Assembly (NCBI GenBank): GCA_945861785.1
Contig: CAMAWD010000005.1
Span: 1 to 64,000, forward strand
Direction of reading: 5' to 3'
Origin: Rhodoferax sp. OV413
Lineage (GTDB): Bacteria; Pseudomonadota; Gammaproteobacteria; Burkholderiales; Burkholderiaceae_C
Length of the DNA stretch: 64,000 nt
Under the pieces are notes generated by a model that had not been told where the DNA came from, made no database searches, and saw only the letters and a program-made list of their open reading frames with translations. Below are positions 1 through 9,665 of the stretch, piece after piece (the stretch's first letter is position 1; each line of letters starts with the position of its first letter). Made by a program: the position numbers and the translations under genes.

Positions 1-1
1 G

Positions 2-127
2 GTCTCGCTCGGATTCGTGGAAGGGTTGAACAACAAAATTCGCGTCATCCAACGCCGTGCATACGGCTTGCGAGATGAAGAGTATTTGCGACTGAAAATT
101 CTGACTTGCATGTTGCCGAAACTCTGA
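2..127 (+). pseudogene. ISL3-family transposase, C-terminal end (continues left of window)
   Basis: An open frame entering from the left edge translates to the typical C-terminus of ISL3-type transposases (GFVEGLNNKIRVIQRRAYGL, then LRLKILTCML) and stops at TGA 125-127. The rest of the gene, if present, lies outside the window, so it is not known whether the element is intact. The family assignment rests on recognition of this conserved tail. Confidence 0.75.
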
Positions 128-130
128 AAT

Positions 131-165
131 GGTCAAAAATCACCCACACTCTTCCGCGAAGAGCC
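131..165 (+). repeat. Probable right terminal inverted repeat of the ISL3-type element
   Basis: Directly after the transposase stop the sequence ends in CTCTTCCGCGAAGAGCC, resembling the GGCTCTTCGCGGAA ends of ISL3 elements read outward. It is followed by an AT-rich tract (166-180), the kind of target these elements duplicate. The left end is outside the window, so the pair cannot be compared. Confidence 0.5.
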
Positions 166-214
166 TTAATATTTAAAATATACTCCCGGCTCCGAAACCA
201 AACCGGAGTCCCGA

Positions 215-730
215 GTGACCCACGTTTTTTTCTGCCGTCTTCTTGCTCCGTTGGTCGCCAGTGCTGCCCTGGCGGCCGCCTTGCCGGCCGCCGCCCTGCA
301 GCCCGCCACTGGCAAGGTCATCCTCACGATCTCCGGCCAGGTGGCCGAAAAGAACACCGCCGATGCCGCAGTCTTCGACTTGGCCATGCTGGAAATGCTC
401 CCGCAGCAAACCTTCTCGACCAAGACCCCCTGGGACAAGCAAGCCATCAAATTCACCGGCCCGCTGCTGCGTGACGTACTGGCTGCGGCCAAGGCCCGCG
501 GCACCACGATCAACGCCTTGGCGCTGAACGACTACAAGACGGCGATCCCGCTGCAAGACGCTCAGCAATACGACATGATCGTCGCCCATCGGATGAACGA
601 CAAACCGATTCCCGTGCGCACCAAGGGGCCCCTGTTCATCGTCTACCCGTTCGACTCAAAGGCCGAACTGCAATCCACGCGTTTCTACGAACGCTCGGCC
701 TGGCAGCTCAAATCCCTCACCGTCGAATAA
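215..730 (+). CDS. Periplasmic molybdopterin-binding-fold protein (SUOX-like)
   Basis: A 171-residue protein with a GTG start and an N-terminal signal peptide (hydrophobic Ala/Leu stretch ending near AAALQP). The remainder matches the small oxidoreductase molybdopterin-binding domain ([26 protein letters not shown]). It is much shorter than true sulfite oxidases and I see no obvious molybdopterin-ligating Cys, so it may act as a ligand-binding or sensor accessory rather than an enzyme. The histidine kinase starts 11 nt downstream. This pairing recurs in beta-proteobacteria as far as I recall and suggests a periplasmic input module for the kinase. Confidence 0.7.
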   Translation: MTHVFFCRLLAPLVASAALAAALPAAALQPATGKVILTISGQVAEKNTADAAVFDLAMLEMLPQQTFSTKTPWDKQAIKFTGPLLRDVLAAAKARGTTINALALNDYKTAIPLQDAQQYDMIVAHRMNDKPIPVRTKGPLFIVYPFDSKAELQSTRFYERSAWQLKSLTVE

Positions 731-741
731 GGCGACGACCC

Positions 742-3075
742 GTGGTCGACCGCCTGGAAAACCGGCGTTACCTGCTCTGGCTGGCGCTGGGCACGGGCTG
801 CCTGGCCATCGTGATGGCCGTTCTGCTGGTGTTGCAGCTGACCCAGAACCGCGCCATCCGCGCCAGCAGCGAACTCCAGGCGGACTCGATCACGGCCCTG
901 ACTTTCCAGCTCGAGCGGGAGTTCCTGCGTATGCGCCAGACCCTGGACAGCGCGGTCAACAGTCCCACGCCTCCCGACGCGGACACCCTCAACCTGCGCC
1001 ACGACATTTTCGTGAGCCGGGTGCAACTTCTGCGCGACACCCCCAGCACGACCTTGCTGAAGGAGCACCGGGAATACGCCGTGGTTCTGCCCAAACTCGA
1101 CGCCCTTGCGGCCCGAGGCGATACCGTGCTCGGCAAAGCGCAGCAGCAGCGCCAGGAGCTGGCGCTGCTGCTGCAGGACTACAACACGATCGGGCCGGAC
1201 GTGCAGGCGCTGAGCGTCGCATCGAACGGCATCGTGTCCGCGCTGCTGGAACACCAGCGCGCCACGATGCTGGAACAAAACAACAGGATCGTCTGGCTGA
1301 CGCTGGCCCAGTTCATCATGCTGCTTGCAGCCGGCGCCGCGCTGGCCGCCTGGCAACGCCGGCAGGAACAGGAACGCAAGGCGCTGGAAGCCATGGCTGG
1401 CGACCTGCGCGAGGCCAACTTGCAGGCACAGGACGCGAACCGCAGCAAGAGCCAGTTCCTGGCGAACATGAGCCACGAGCTGCGCACACCGTTGAATGGC
1501 ATGCTGGGCATGCTCAGCCTGCTGAAAGACACCCCCCTGGACGCGCAGCAGAGCGACTATGTCGTGACGGCAAAGGCATCGGCTGCCCATTTGCTCACGC
1601 TGCTCAACGACATCCTCGACGTGTCGGCGCTGGAGGCCGGCAAGATGCGGATCACACCGGCGCCCGTGCATTTGCCGGCCCTGCTGATGGACGTAGAGGC
1701 CCTGATGCGGCCGCTGGCAAACGAAAAGAGTCTGGGTTTCGCGATGGCATTGCCGGCGCAACTGCCGCAATGGATTCACGCCGATGCCACCCGCATCAAG
1801 CAGATCATTCTCAACCTGTTGTCCAACGCGATCAAGTTCAGTCGCGAGGGCACTGTGACACTGTCGGTGGACGCCGGGCCGGCTGACGTCGACCCCGCTG
1901 GCGCCAGTTTTCTGCTGACCGTACAAGTGCGCGATCAGGGTATCGGCATGGACAGCGAGGCGCAGTCGCGCCTGTTCCAGCGCTTCGCGCAAGGAGACAG
2001 CAGCACCTCGCGGCGCTTTGGCGGAACCGGCCTGGGGCTGGAGATCTCGCGCGAGCTGGCCCGCCTGATGGGCGGCGACATCACGGTGTCGAGCCAGCCT
2101 GGCGCTGGCAGCGTGTTCACGCTGGTTCTTCGCCTTCCACACAGCCCCGAGCCGGTGCCGAACGGTGCCGCACCAGTCGCGGCGCGGCGCACCGGCGACT
2201 TGCCGGCCCTGGACATTCTGGTTGCCGAAGACCACCCGGTGAATCGAAAATACATGGAAGGGCTGCTTCGGCGGCTGGGACACCAAGCCCGTTTTGCAGA
2301 GGACGGCGCGCAGGCCGTGGCCGAGGCCCGACGCGTGGTTCCCGACCTCGTACTGATGGACCTGCACATGCCCGTGATGGACGGTTTGCAGGCTACACGC
2401 ATGCTGCGCGAAGGGTTTGACGGCGCAGCAGCAGTGCCCATCGTGGCCCTCACGGCCGACGCGTTCCAGGAGTCACTCGAACGGACCCGCGCGGCCGGCA
2501 TGAGCGGATTTCTGACCAAGCCCGTGCGAAGCAACCAGATCGAAGCCCTTCTGACCCGGCTATTTGGTGCGCGCGGGGCAGGCATGGCGGCAATGCCACC
2601 CGCCAACACCATGGCAGCAACGCCGGCCACCAAGATACCGCGACGACGCTTTCGCGCAGGGGATGTGGCCCACCATCTGGACATGAACCAGGTCGGCGAA
2701 GTCTGCATCGCCGTCTCGCTGGCCGGTTACAGCGGCTTGCTGGAGAGCTTCTTCGGCGACGAAACCGGTGGTTTCGCTGCATTGTGCGCATCGCTGGAGG
2801 CCGCTACAACGGCCAACCTGCCGCACGAAGCCCATTCGGTCAAGGGGGCGGCGGCCAGCCTGGGCCTTCAGGCGCTGGCGCAAGCGGCCCAGCACGTGGA
2901 AACCGCAGGCCGCGGCTTCAGTGCAACCGAGTGCAGCACAGCGCGCCAGGAGTTGCGCGAACGGCTGCTGACGGCCCATGCCATGTGCCACCGGATGGGC
3001 CTGACAACAAGCGCCCCGCAATCCAGACGCAGCTCGCCTGTCAGCCCACCACCACAGGTTCCGGCTCCAGCTTGA
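742..3075 (+). CDS. Hybrid sensor histidine kinase with receiver and HPt domains
   Basis: 777 residues. A membrane helix near residues 10-33 and a second near 180-203 bracket a periplasmic sensor region of about 150 residues. A HisKA domain follows with the phospho-acceptor His245 ([11 protein letters not shown]), then an ATPase domain with N box (LLSNAIKFS) and G boxes ([16 protein letters not shown]). A receiver domain carries phospho-acceptor Asp540 ([13 protein letters not shown]). A C-terminal HPt domain carries His698 ([11 protein letters not shown]). The layout is that of a phosphorelay kinase of the ArcB/BarA type. No separate response regulator lies next to it. GTG start 11 nt after the molybdopterin-fold gene, so probably one operon. 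Its 3' end overlaps convergent murB by 35 nt. Confidence 0.9.
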   Translation: MVDRLENRRYLLWLALGTGCLAIVMAVLLVLQLTQNRAIRASSELQADSITALTFQLEREFLRMRQTLDSAVNSPTPPDADTLNLRHDIFVSRVQLLRDTPSTTLLKEHREYAVVLPKLDALAARGDTVLGKAQQQRQELALLLQDYNTIGPDVQALSVASNGIVSALLEHQRATMLEQNNRIVWLTLAQFIMLLAAGAALAAWQRRQEQERKALEAMAGDLREANLQAQDANRSKSQFLANMSHELRTPLNGMLGMLSLLKDTPLDAQQSDYVVTAKASAAHLLTLLNDILDVSALEAGKMRITPAPVHLPALLMDVEALMRPLANEKSLGFAMALPAQLPQWIHADATRIKQIILNLLSNAIKFSREGTVTLSVDAGPADVDPAGASFLLTVQVRDQGIGMDSEAQSRLFQRFAQGDSSTSRRFGGTGLGLEISRELARLMGGDITVSSQPGAGSVFTLVLRLPHSPEPVPNGAAPVAARRTGDLPALDILVAEDHPVNRKYMEGLLRRLGHQARFAEDGAQAVAEARRVVPDLVLMDLHMPVMDGLQATRMLREGFDGAAAVPIVALTADAFQESLERTRAAGMSGFLTKPVRSNQIEALLTRLFGARGAGMAAMPPANTMAATPATKIPRRRFRAGDVAHHLDMNQVGEVCIAVSLAGYSGLLESFFGDETGGFAALCASLEAATTANLPHEAHSVKGAAASLGLQALAQAAQHVETAGRGFSATECSTARQELRERLLTAHAMCHRMGLTTSAPQSRRSSPVSPPPQVPAPA

Positions 3076-4078
3076 TGCCGAAACGCTCATAGACACTGGT
3101 CTGGATAGCCCCGGCCAGGGTCATGACTTCGCCGCCGGTGGCCTGCCCGCGGTTGACGAGCACCAGCGCCTGACGCTCGTACACACCCGCATTCCCGACC
3201 GACTTGCCCTTCCAGCCACACGCCTCGATCAGCCAGCCGGCGGCCAGCTTGACTGCGCCGTCATCGAGGCGGTAATGCACGATGCGCGGCTCGCGCTGGA
3301 TGATGTCGGCGCATTGTTCCGGCGTGACTGTGGGATTCTTGAAGAAACTGCCTGCGTTCCCAAGCACCGCAGGGTCGGGCAGCTTGTGGCGCCGAATGGC
3401 GCAGACCGCATCGAATATCCAGGCCGCCGTGGGATGGGTTACGCCCTGCTCCGCCATCTTGCGGTCGAGTTCGGCATAACCCAGGACCGGCTTCCAGGCT
3501 TTTGGCAGGAAGAACCGCACCCGGATGATCATCACCCGGTCTTTCAGCCCGAAGCCACCTGAACTCGCGTGTTTGAACACGGAGTCGCGGTAACCGAAAC
3601 CGCATTGCGCAGCATCGAGCCGCAACTCCTGGCCGGTTTGCAGGTCGATGGCGTCCAGCGAGTGGAACCGGTCCTGGAATTCCACCCCATAGGCGCCGAT
3701 ATTTTGCACCGGAGACGCACCGACGGTGCCCGGAATCAGGGCCATGTTTTCAAGCCCCGGGTATCCCTGCTGAACGGTCCAGGCGACCAGTTCATGCCAG
3801 TTTTCGCCGGCTCCGGCTTCGACGATAAAACCACGCGGGTTTTCTTCCAGCAGGCGCTTGCCCATGATCTCGACCTTGAGGACCAGGGGCTTGACGTCGC
3901 CGGTAAGAACGATGTTGCTACCGCCGCCGAGGATGAACTTGGGTTGTGCGCGCAGATGGGCGTCGCCCAGGACCTCCAGCAGATCCGTGACTTGGGTCAC
4001 GCGAACCAGCGAAAACGCCTTGGCAACAATGTGAAAGGTGTTGCAGGGCTGGAGCGGGACGTTTTTCTCGACTAACAT
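3041..4078 (-). CDS. murB: UDP-N-acetylenolpyruvoylglucosamine reductase MurB
   Basis: 345 residues starting [17 protein letters not shown]. MurB reduces UDP-GlcNAc-enolpyruvate to UDP-MurNAc with FAD and NADPH in peptidoglycan synthesis (cytoplasm). Family marks are the FAD-binding stretch LGGGSNIV, the [17 protein letters not shown] motif, the Tyr/Arg region [10 protein letters not shown], and the C-terminal NAGSFFKNP containing the catalytic Ser. Length fits type I MurB (E. coli 342). The frame is open much further upstream, but the ATG at 4076-4078 gives the family N-terminus. Divergent from yajQ (55 bp apart) and convergent with the sensor kinase. Confidence 0.95.
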   Translation of the reverse strand: MLVEKNVPLQPCNTFHIVAKAFSLVRVTQVTDLLEVLGDAHLRAQPKFILGGGSNIVLTGDVKPLVLKVEIMGKRLLEENPRGFIVEAGAGENWHELVAWTVQQGYPGLENMALIPGTVGASPVQNIGAYGVEFQDRFHSLDAIDLQTGQELRLDAAQCGFGYRDSVFKHASSGGFGLKDRVMIIRVRFFLPKAWKPVLGYAELDRKMAEQGVTHPTAAWIFDAVCAIRRHKLPDPAVLGNAGSFFKNPTVTPEQCADIIQREPRIVHYRLDDGAVKLAAGWLIEACGWKGKSVGNAGVYERQALVLVNRGQATGGEVMTLAGAIQTSVYERFGIKLEPEPVVVG

Positions 4079-4133
4079 GACGGGATTGTCGCATCGGCCC
4101 AAGGTGCAGATTCGATCTTTGACTGGTAACAAC

Positions 4134-4619
4134 ATGCCTTCTTTTGACACAGTTTGCGAGGCCAACCTGGTGGAAGTCAGGAACGCCGTGGACAACACCT
4201 CCAAAGAGATCGGCACGCGCTTCGATTTCAAGGGCACGGCTGCGTCGATCGAACTCAAGGACAAAGACATCACCCTGGTCGGTGATGCCGAATTCCAGCT
4301 TGGACAGGTCGAAGACATCCTGCGCAACAAGCTCACCAAGCGCAATGTGGACATCCGTTTCCTGGACCGCGGTGATGTGCAGAAAATGGGCGGTGACAAG
4401 GTCAAACAGGTCATCAAGGTGCGCAACGGCATCGAGACCGAGGTCTCCAAGAAGATCCAGCGGCTGATCAAGGACAGCAAACTCAAGGTCCAGGCGGCCA
4501 TCCAGGGCGATGCCGTCCGCGTGACCGGCGCCAAGCGTGACGACCTGCAGGCGGCCATGGCCCTGATCCGCAAGGACATCGCCGATCTGCCGTTGAGCTT
4601 CAACAATTTTCGGGACTAG
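4134..4619 (+). CDS. yajQ: YajQ-family nucleotide (cyclic di-GMP) binding protein
   Basis: 161 residues beginning [20 protein letters not shown] and ending [10 protein letters not shown], both hallmark ends of YajQ. The two-domain fold binds nucleotides. In Xanthomonas and Stenotrophomonas homologues bind cyclic di-GMP, and the E. coli protein binds GTP/ATP. Start chosen at ATG 4134 because the family N-terminus begins here although the frame is open further upstream. Four bases separate it from the protease gene downstream. Confidence 0.93.
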   Translation: MPSFDTVCEANLVEVRNAVDNTSKEIGTRFDFKGTAASIELKDKDITLVGDAEFQLGQVEDILRNKLTKRNVDIRFLDRGDVQKMGGDKVKQVIKVRNGIETEVSKKIQRLIKDSKLKVQAAIQGDAVRVTGAKRDDLQAAMALIRKDIADLPLSFNNFRD

Positions 4620-4623
4620 GCGC

Positions 4624-5310
4624 ATGGCCGGGCATGCTTTGCGGGCATCACTTGTCAGCCTGACCGGCGCGCTGGTCTTGCAGTGGTGGGCACCAGTGGC
4701 CCATGCGCAGACCCAGCCGGCAGTGCCGCTTGTCGCCCTCGCCGGCATTCTCGGCTCCAAAGCGCTCCTGGTGGTGGACGGTGGGGCTCCGAAAGCCGTG
4801 GCGCCGGGGGACAGCCACCGCGGGGTCAAGGTCATCTCGGCCCAGGACGACAACGCCGTGCTGGAGATCGGCGGCCAGCGCCAGACACTGCGCGTGGGCG
4901 GCGCGCCCGTCAGCGTGGGTGTTCCGGTCGGCCCAGGCACTGGCGCGCGGATCGTGTTGTCGGCCGACTCGGGCGGCCACTTTCTCAGCCAGGGAACCAT
5001 CAATTCCCGGAGCGTTCATTTCCTGGTAGACACCGGCGCCACCGCCATCGGCATCGGCATCGCGGACGCGGACCGTATCGGGTTGGACTACAAAAAAGGC
5101 GAACCGGTCCAGGTGGGCACGGCCAATGGCCTCGCGCGCGGCTGGCGCATCCGCTTGGCCTCGGTGCGCATCAACGATGTCGAGGTGCGGGAGGTCGAGG
5201 CGGTCGTGACCCCCAATGCCATGCCCTTCGTGCTGCTGGGCAACACTTTTCTGACCCGATTCCAGATGAACCGCACCAACGAACAGATGGTTCTCGAGAG
5301 GCGCTACTGA
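4624..5310 (+). CDS. Periplasmic retropepsin-like aspartic protease (TIGR02281 family)
   Basis: 228 residues with an N-terminal signal (about residues 1-29, cleavage near AHAQ). The C-terminal half carries one retropepsin-type active site, FLVDTGAT, with Asp136, and the second conserved block VLLGNTFLTRF. Single-site proteases of this clan act as dimers. The first half (LAGILGSKALLVVDGG) resembles the N-terminal beta domain common in this proteobacterial family. Substrate unknown. Followed after one base by the HD-domain gene, so likely co-transcribed with it and with yajQ. Confidence 0.8.
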   Translation: MAGHALRASLVSLTGALVLQWWAPVAHAQTQPAVPLVALAGILGSKALLVVDGGAPKAVAPGDSHRGVKVISAQDDNAVLEIGGQRQTLRVGGAPVSVGVPVGPGTGARIVLSADSGGHFLSQGTINSRSVHFLVDTGATAIGIGIADADRIGLDYKKGEPVQVGTANGLARGWRIRLASVRINDVEVREVEAVVTPNAMPFVLLGNTFLTRFQMNRTNEQMVLERRY

Positions 5311-5311
5311 C

Positions 5312-6271
5312 GTGAACGTCCAGACCGAGAGCGAGTACGAAGACTTGCTCAGCCTGTGGTCCGACCTCGAAGCCGGGTTGGCGGTCATCCTGGCAAGCCC
5401 CTCCAGCGTGCAGGAGTTCCAGTCGCGGGTGTGGCAATACGACCGCTGGATGCAGGACCTGCTCCAGCGCGACGCAGACGTCGGTCTGTACCTGCTGTTC
5501 CAACTGGCCACCAACTCTTCGGTAGGTTACAGCGCCTCACATGCCCTGGTATGCGCCGTTTTGTGCCACCTGATTGCAGTGGAGCTCAACCTGGATCAGG
5601 GCGAACGTGACAGCCTGGTGCATGCCGCGTTCACCATGAACATCGGCATGACGGAGTTGCAGGACGAGTTGGCAAACCAACTGGAAAAACCCTCGCCGAT
5701 GCAGCAGGACGCAATCCGCGCCCACCCGGTCAAGGGCGGGATGGTGCTGGCCAACCTCGGCATTCTGGACGGTCTGTGGCTGGACATCGTGACGAGCCAC
5801 CACAACGGCCTGGTCGACAAGGGAGAGTTGTGGCAGGTGACGCCGGCTGTGCGCCTGGCGCGCATCGTCCATGTGGTCGACCGTTATGCCGCCATGATCA
5901 GCCCGCGGAAGAACCGGGTCGGACGAACCGCCAGCGATTCTGTTCGCTCCATCATCAACGACGCCGGGGACCAGTCGGACCTGATCGGGCATTCGCTGGT
6001 GCGCACCGTGGGCCTGTTCCCGCCTGGCACCTATGCCCGCATGGACATCGGCGACATCGCGGTGGTGATGCGCCGAAGCAGCAAACCCAACCATCCGCAT
6101 GTGGCGATCGTTTTGAACGCGGTCGGTGAACTGCTTCCACAGCCGCGCCTGCACCGCACTGCGCAGGGCGACCCGCAGATTCGCTCGGCGTTGCTCGCCT
6201 CCAGCGTGCGGGCACGGCTGAATCACCATCTGGTGCTGCAGCTTGGCGCCTATGCGGCGCAACAACCCTGA
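5312..6271 (+). CDS. Degenerate HD/HD-GYP-type domain protein
   Basis: 319 residues, GTG start one base after the protease stop. It has the helical pattern of HD-GYP cyclic di-GMP phosphodiesterases: SHALVCAVLCHLIAVEL, then a helix ending AAFTMNIGM, HPVKGG and VTSHHNG. The metal-binding His-Asp pair expected at the HDIGK position is replaced by Met-Asn, and the GYP stretch after HH is missing. Other His positions remain. It is probably not an active phosphodiesterase and may serve as a binding or scaffolding protein. The neighbouring yajQ product, a possible cyclic di-GMP binder, makes a link to that messenger tempting but unproven. Confidence 0.6.
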   Translation: MNVQTESEYEDLLSLWSDLEAGLAVILASPSSVQEFQSRVWQYDRWMQDLLQRDADVGLYLLFQLATNSSVGYSASHALVCAVLCHLIAVELNLDQGERDSLVHAAFTMNIGMTELQDELANQLEKPSPMQQDAIRAHPVKGGMVLANLGILDGLWLDIVTSHHNGLVDKGELWQVTPAVRLARIVHVVDRYAAMISPRKNRVGRTASDSVRSIINDAGDQSDLIGHSLVRTVGLFPPGTYARMDIGDIAVVMRRSSKPNHPHVAIVLNAVGELLPQPRLHRTAQGDPQIRSALLASSVRARLNHHLVLQLGAYAAQQP

Positions 6272-6281
6272 CCCTGCGGGC

Positions 6282-6920
6282 TCAGGTTTTTTTGGTGCCC
6301 AGGCGCGACTCCGTTCCCTTGACCAGACGGCTGATGTTCAGCGCATGGCGCCAAACCAGGAGCAGCGCCATCACTGCCACCGCAAGCAGGACGCTCTTTT
6401 CGGTATACCAGGCCACGCCGTCGCCAAATATGTAGTAGACCGGCGAAAAAACGGCAGCCACCAGCGACGCGAGCGAAGAATAACGAAAGAACCAGGCAAT
6501 GATGAGCCAGGTCACGGCGGTCGCCAGGCCCAGCCCCCAGTGAATGCCGAACAGCACGCCAAGCGCCGTGGCCACACCCTTGCCGCCCTGGAAGCGAAAG
6601 AAAACCGGGAACAGGTGGCCGACAAACGCTGCCAACCCGACCATTGCCAGTGTGGCGTCCTCCAGCCCGAACGCCTTGCCGTGCCAGGCTACCAGGGCCA
6701 CCGGAAGCCAGCCCTTCGCAGCGTCGAGAAGCAAGGTCACCACTGCGGCTGGCTTGCTGCCTGAACGCAGCACATTGGTGGCCCCTGGGTTCTTGCTGCC
6801 ATAGGTACGGGGATCGTTCAGGCCCATGAGCCGGCTGACTATCACGGCAAACGACAAGGAGCCAACAGCGTATGCCGCCAGCATGGCGAGGAAGGGAAAC
6901 AGCGGTTTGAGGGAATCCAT
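6282..6920 (-). CDS. plsY: Glycerol-3-phosphate acyltransferase PlsY
   Basis: 212 residues starting [14 protein letters not shown]. PlsY transfers the acyl group of acyl-phosphate to glycerol-3-phosphate in the inner membrane, the first step of phospholipid synthesis. The PlsY signatures are visible: [18 protein letters not shown], then [29 protein letters not shown] and [21 protein letters not shown]. About five hydrophobic segments. Start at ATG 6918-6920. Convergent with the HD-domain gene (10 bp between stops). Confidence 0.95.
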   Translation of the reverse strand: MDSLKPLFPFLAMLAAYAVGSLSFAVIVSRLMGLNDPRTYGSKNPGATNVLRSGSKPAAVVTLLLDAAKGWLPVALVAWHGKAFGLEDATLAMVGLAAFVGHLFPVFFRFQGGKGVATALGVLFGIHWGLGLATAVTWLIIAWFFRYSSLASLVAAVFSPVYYIFGDGVAWYTEKSVLLAVAVMALLLVWRHALNISRLVKGTESRLGTKKT

Positions 6921-6963
6921 CGGGGTCTCCGGCGCAGTGCGTCGTGGTGACGCTGCTTTCGCG

Positions 6964-7455
6964 CTATTCTGCCAGCGCGCACTGGACCGGCCTGGCACCG
7001 AGCAGCCGCATGCACTCAGCGGGGTCTAGTTCGACCAGGTAACCACGCCGTCCGCCATTCACCAGCATGCGCGCCAGATCGAGGATCGACTGCTCGAAAA
7101 ACACCGGCATGGCTCGCCGCGTGGCGAACGGCGAAGTGCCTCCCACCAGGTAACCGCTGTGCCGGTTCGCCACCTCCGGTGTGCATGGCGTGGCCGATTT
7201 CACGCCGATCTGACGCGCCAGGTTGCGCGTGCTCACCGTGCGGTTGCCATGCATGAGCACCAGCAACGGGCGAGCGCGTTCGTCCTGCATCACGAGGGTC
7301 TTCACCACGCAGAAGGGATCCACACCGAGAACCTGGGCACTGTGCTGCGCGCCGCCATGTTCAACGTACGCGTAGACATGCTCCGAGAACACCACCTGGC
7401 TGTCGCGCAAAAAGCGCGTCGCCGGGGTTTCGGATACGTGGTCGCGCCGTGCCAT
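6964..7455 (-). CDS. ybaK: YbaK/EbsC-type aminoacyl-tRNA editing protein
   Basis: 163 residues starting [16 protein letters not shown]. YbaK-family proteins hydrolyse mischarged tRNAs such as Cys-tRNA(Pro). Family marks: the catalytic Lys in [24 protein letters not shown] and [23 protein letters not shown]. Length matches E. coli YbaK (159). The frame is open eight codons upstream, but ATG 7453-7455 gives the family N-terminus. Ends 43 bp upstream of plsY. Confidence 0.88.
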   Translation of the reverse strand: MARRDHVSETPATRFLRDSQVVFSEHVYAYVEHGGAQHSAQVLGVDPFCVVKTLVMQDERARPLLVLMHGNRTVSTRNLARQIGVKSATPCTPEVANRHSGYLVGGTSPFATRRAMPVFFEQSILDLARMLVNGGRRGYLVELDPAECMRLLGARPVQCALAE

Positions 7456-7557
7456 GCCTGCTATTTGACCCCACCGCATGGCCGCGCGTGCCAGTCATTG
7501 GTGGGCCTGTCATTCAGTTGACTGCGTGGCACGGGGAGCCTCCTTATCATCGCATTA

Positions 7558-8487
7558 ATGTACCAAGTCATCCGAAGCTCGCGCAGCGAATTTGTCCCGA
7601 TCCGAAAGCACAACTACCACGTATGGACCTGGGGTGAACCCAGCCCGGAGCAGCCTGCGCTGGTGCTGGTGCATGGCTGGATGGACGTCGCCGCGTCCTA
7701 CCAGTTTGTGGTGGATGCGCTGTCAGACGCGTTCATGAAAGGGCGCCAGGTGATCGCCCCCGACTGGCGCGGTTACGGCCTGACCACCGGCCCGGAAACC
7801 GACAACTACTGGTTCCCCGACTATTTCGCAGACCTTGAACTGCTGCTCGACCACTATGCGGGTGACCGCCCCGTCGACCTGGTTGGCCACAGCATGGGCG
7901 GCAACGTGGTGATGTGTTACAGCGGCATCCGTCCAGAGCGCATCCGCCGGCTTGTCAACCTGGAGGGATTCGGCGGCCCAAAATCCCGCCCCGACCAGGC
8001 GCCGCGGCGGTATGCCAGGTGGATCGACGAACTCAAGTCGCACCTGCGAGGTGAACTCGATCTGCGGCCCTATGACACCGTCGCCGGAGTGGCCCGGCGC
8101 CTGTCCAAGACCAACCCACGACTTGCACGCGACCAAGCCGGACGCGACAAGGCCGAGTGGCTCGCAACACGCTGGGCCAGGCAGAACGCGTTGGGCCAAT
8201 GGGTCATCATGGGCGACCCGGCGCACAAGATCATCAGCGCCAACCTGATCCGGGTCGACGAAATGCTCGAGATGTACAAGAAGCTGAGCATGCCGGTGCT
8301 GGCGATCGAAGCCAGCGACGATCCCCTGCCCGAATGGTGGCAAGGCAAGTTCAGCAAGGACGAATACCACGAACGTCTCGGCGTTATCCCCGACTGCCGC
8401 ATCGAGGTGGTTCAGGATGCCGGGCACATGCTGCACCACGACCAGCCGCACGCAGTGGCACGCCTGCTGGAGGAGTTTCTGGCTTGA
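7558..8487 (+). CDS. Alpha/beta hydrolase
   Basis: 309 residues with the hydrolase fold 1 pattern: oxyanion region VLVHGWMDVAASYQF, nucleophile elbow GHSMGGN, an acid around ASDDPLPEWW and the catalytic His in QDAGHMLHHDQP. No signal peptide. Substrate cannot be read from sequence. Divergent from ybaK. A 7-bp inverted repeat (8486-8492 with 8517-8523, loop 24) overlaps its stop but has no T-run after it. Confidence 0.8.
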   Translation: MYQVIRSSRSEFVPIRKHNYHVWTWGEPSPEQPALVLVHGWMDVAASYQFVVDALSDAFMKGRQVIAPDWRGYGLTTGPETDNYWFPDYFADLELLLDHYAGDRPVDLVGHSMGGNVVMCYSGIRPERIRRLVNLEGFGGPKSRPDQAPRRYARWIDELKSHLRGELDLRPYDTVAGVARRLSKTNPRLARDQAGRDKAEWLATRWARQNALGQWVIMGDPAHKIISANLIRVDEMLEMYKKLSMPVLAIEASDDPLPEWWQGKFSKDEYHERLGVIPDCRIEVVQDAGHMLHHDQPHAVARLLEEFLA

Positions 8488-8557
8488 GCGCCGCCCGTGA
8501 GAAAATAGACGGTTTGGGCGCTCGCCCCCACAGTACCACCCATCGCAGGACACCCCC

Positions 8558-9662
8558 ATGGACGCAGAACACATCAACCAGATCGGCACCCAGCTCTCCT
8601 CCCTGAGCGCACGCACGGAAGATTTACGGAGGTATCTTTGACTACGATGCCAAAGCCGAACGCCTGAGGACTGTCAACGCCTCGCTCGAAGACCCCACGG
8701 TCTGGAACGACCCCAAGAAGGCGCAGGAACTGGGCCGAGAGAAGAAGTCGCTCGACGGCATCGTTCTGTCGCTGAACCGCCTCTCGACCGAACTCGCCGA
8801 CAACTCCGAGCTCTACGCGATGGGCAAGGACGAAGGCGACGCCGACAGCCTGCTGCACATCGAGTCGGAGACAAACAAGCTCGCCACCGAAATCGAACAG
8901 CTGGAGTTCCGGCGCATGTTCAACAACCCGGCCGACCCGATGAACTGCTTCCTGGACATCCAGGCTGGCGCGGGCGGCACCGAGGCCTGCGACTGGGCCA
9001 GCATGCTGCTGCGGCAGTACCTGCGTTATGCAGAACGCAAAGGTTTCAAGGCCTCCATCGAAGACGAGTCCGCGGGTGACACCGCCGGCATCAAGGGCGC
9101 CACCATCAAGATCGAAGGCGAATACGCCTTTGGCCTGCTGCGCACCGAGACCGGCGTGCACCGCCTCGTGCGCAAGAGCCCATTCGACTCATCGGGTGGG
9201 CGGCACACCAGTTTCGCCAGCGTGTTTGTCTATCCCGAGATCGATGACTCGATCGAGATCGATATCAACCCGTCCGATGTGCGGGTCGACACCTTCCGCG
9301 CCAGCGGCGCCGGCGGCCAGCACATCAACAAGACCGACTCCGCAGTGCGACTGACGCACCTGCCCACCGGGATCGTCGTGCAGTGCCAGGACGGCCGCAG
9401 CCAGCACGGCAACCGGGACGTGGCGTGGAAGCGCCTGCGCAGCCGCCTGTACGACCACGAAATGCGCAAGCGCCAGGAAGAACAGCAAAAGCTCGAAGAC
9501 AGCAAGACGGATGTCGGCTGGGGCCATCAGATCCGCAGTTATGTGCTCGACAACAGCCGCATCAAGGATCTGCGCACCAATGTCGAGGTCTCCGCCACAC
9601 AGAAGGTGCTGGACGGCGACCTTGACGTGTTCATCGAAGCTTCGCTGAAACAAGGGGTGTAG
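8558..9662 (+). CDS. prfB: Peptide chain release factor 2, read through a programmed +1 frameshift
   Basis: RF2 releases peptides at UGA and UAA. The gene starts ATG 8558 and is read for 27 codons to TATCTTTGAC, where CTT (8636-8638) is followed by in-frame TGA (8639-8641). A +1 slip past T8639 enters the frame GAC TAC GAT that runs to TAG 9660-9662, giving a 367-residue protein (E. coli 365). A Shine-Dalgarno-like GGAGG lies just before the slippery codon. Downstream are the RF2 recognition loop SPF ([10 protein letters not shown]) and the GGQ motif at about residues 252-254. This is the classic autoregulatory frameshift, not a pseudogene. Confidence 0.97.
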
Positions 9663-9665
9663 GCC

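Noticed and set aside
685-2367. Long minus-strand frame of 560 codons across the sensor kinase
   Set aside because: It is antisense to clear HisKA and receiver motifs. High GC content keeps many such frames open. The same holds for 10105-12312 (against pepN), 33801-35534 (against aldehyde dehydrogenase) and 43796-46006 (against thiolase and SDR).
3041-4606. A MurB with a 176-residue N-terminal extension
   Set aside because: The extension is antisense to yajQ. Family N-terminus and length place the start at 4078.
8486-8523. Inverted repeat GAGCGCC/GGCGCTC between the hydrolase and prfB
   Set aside because: A loop of 24 nt and no T-run make a terminator unlikely.
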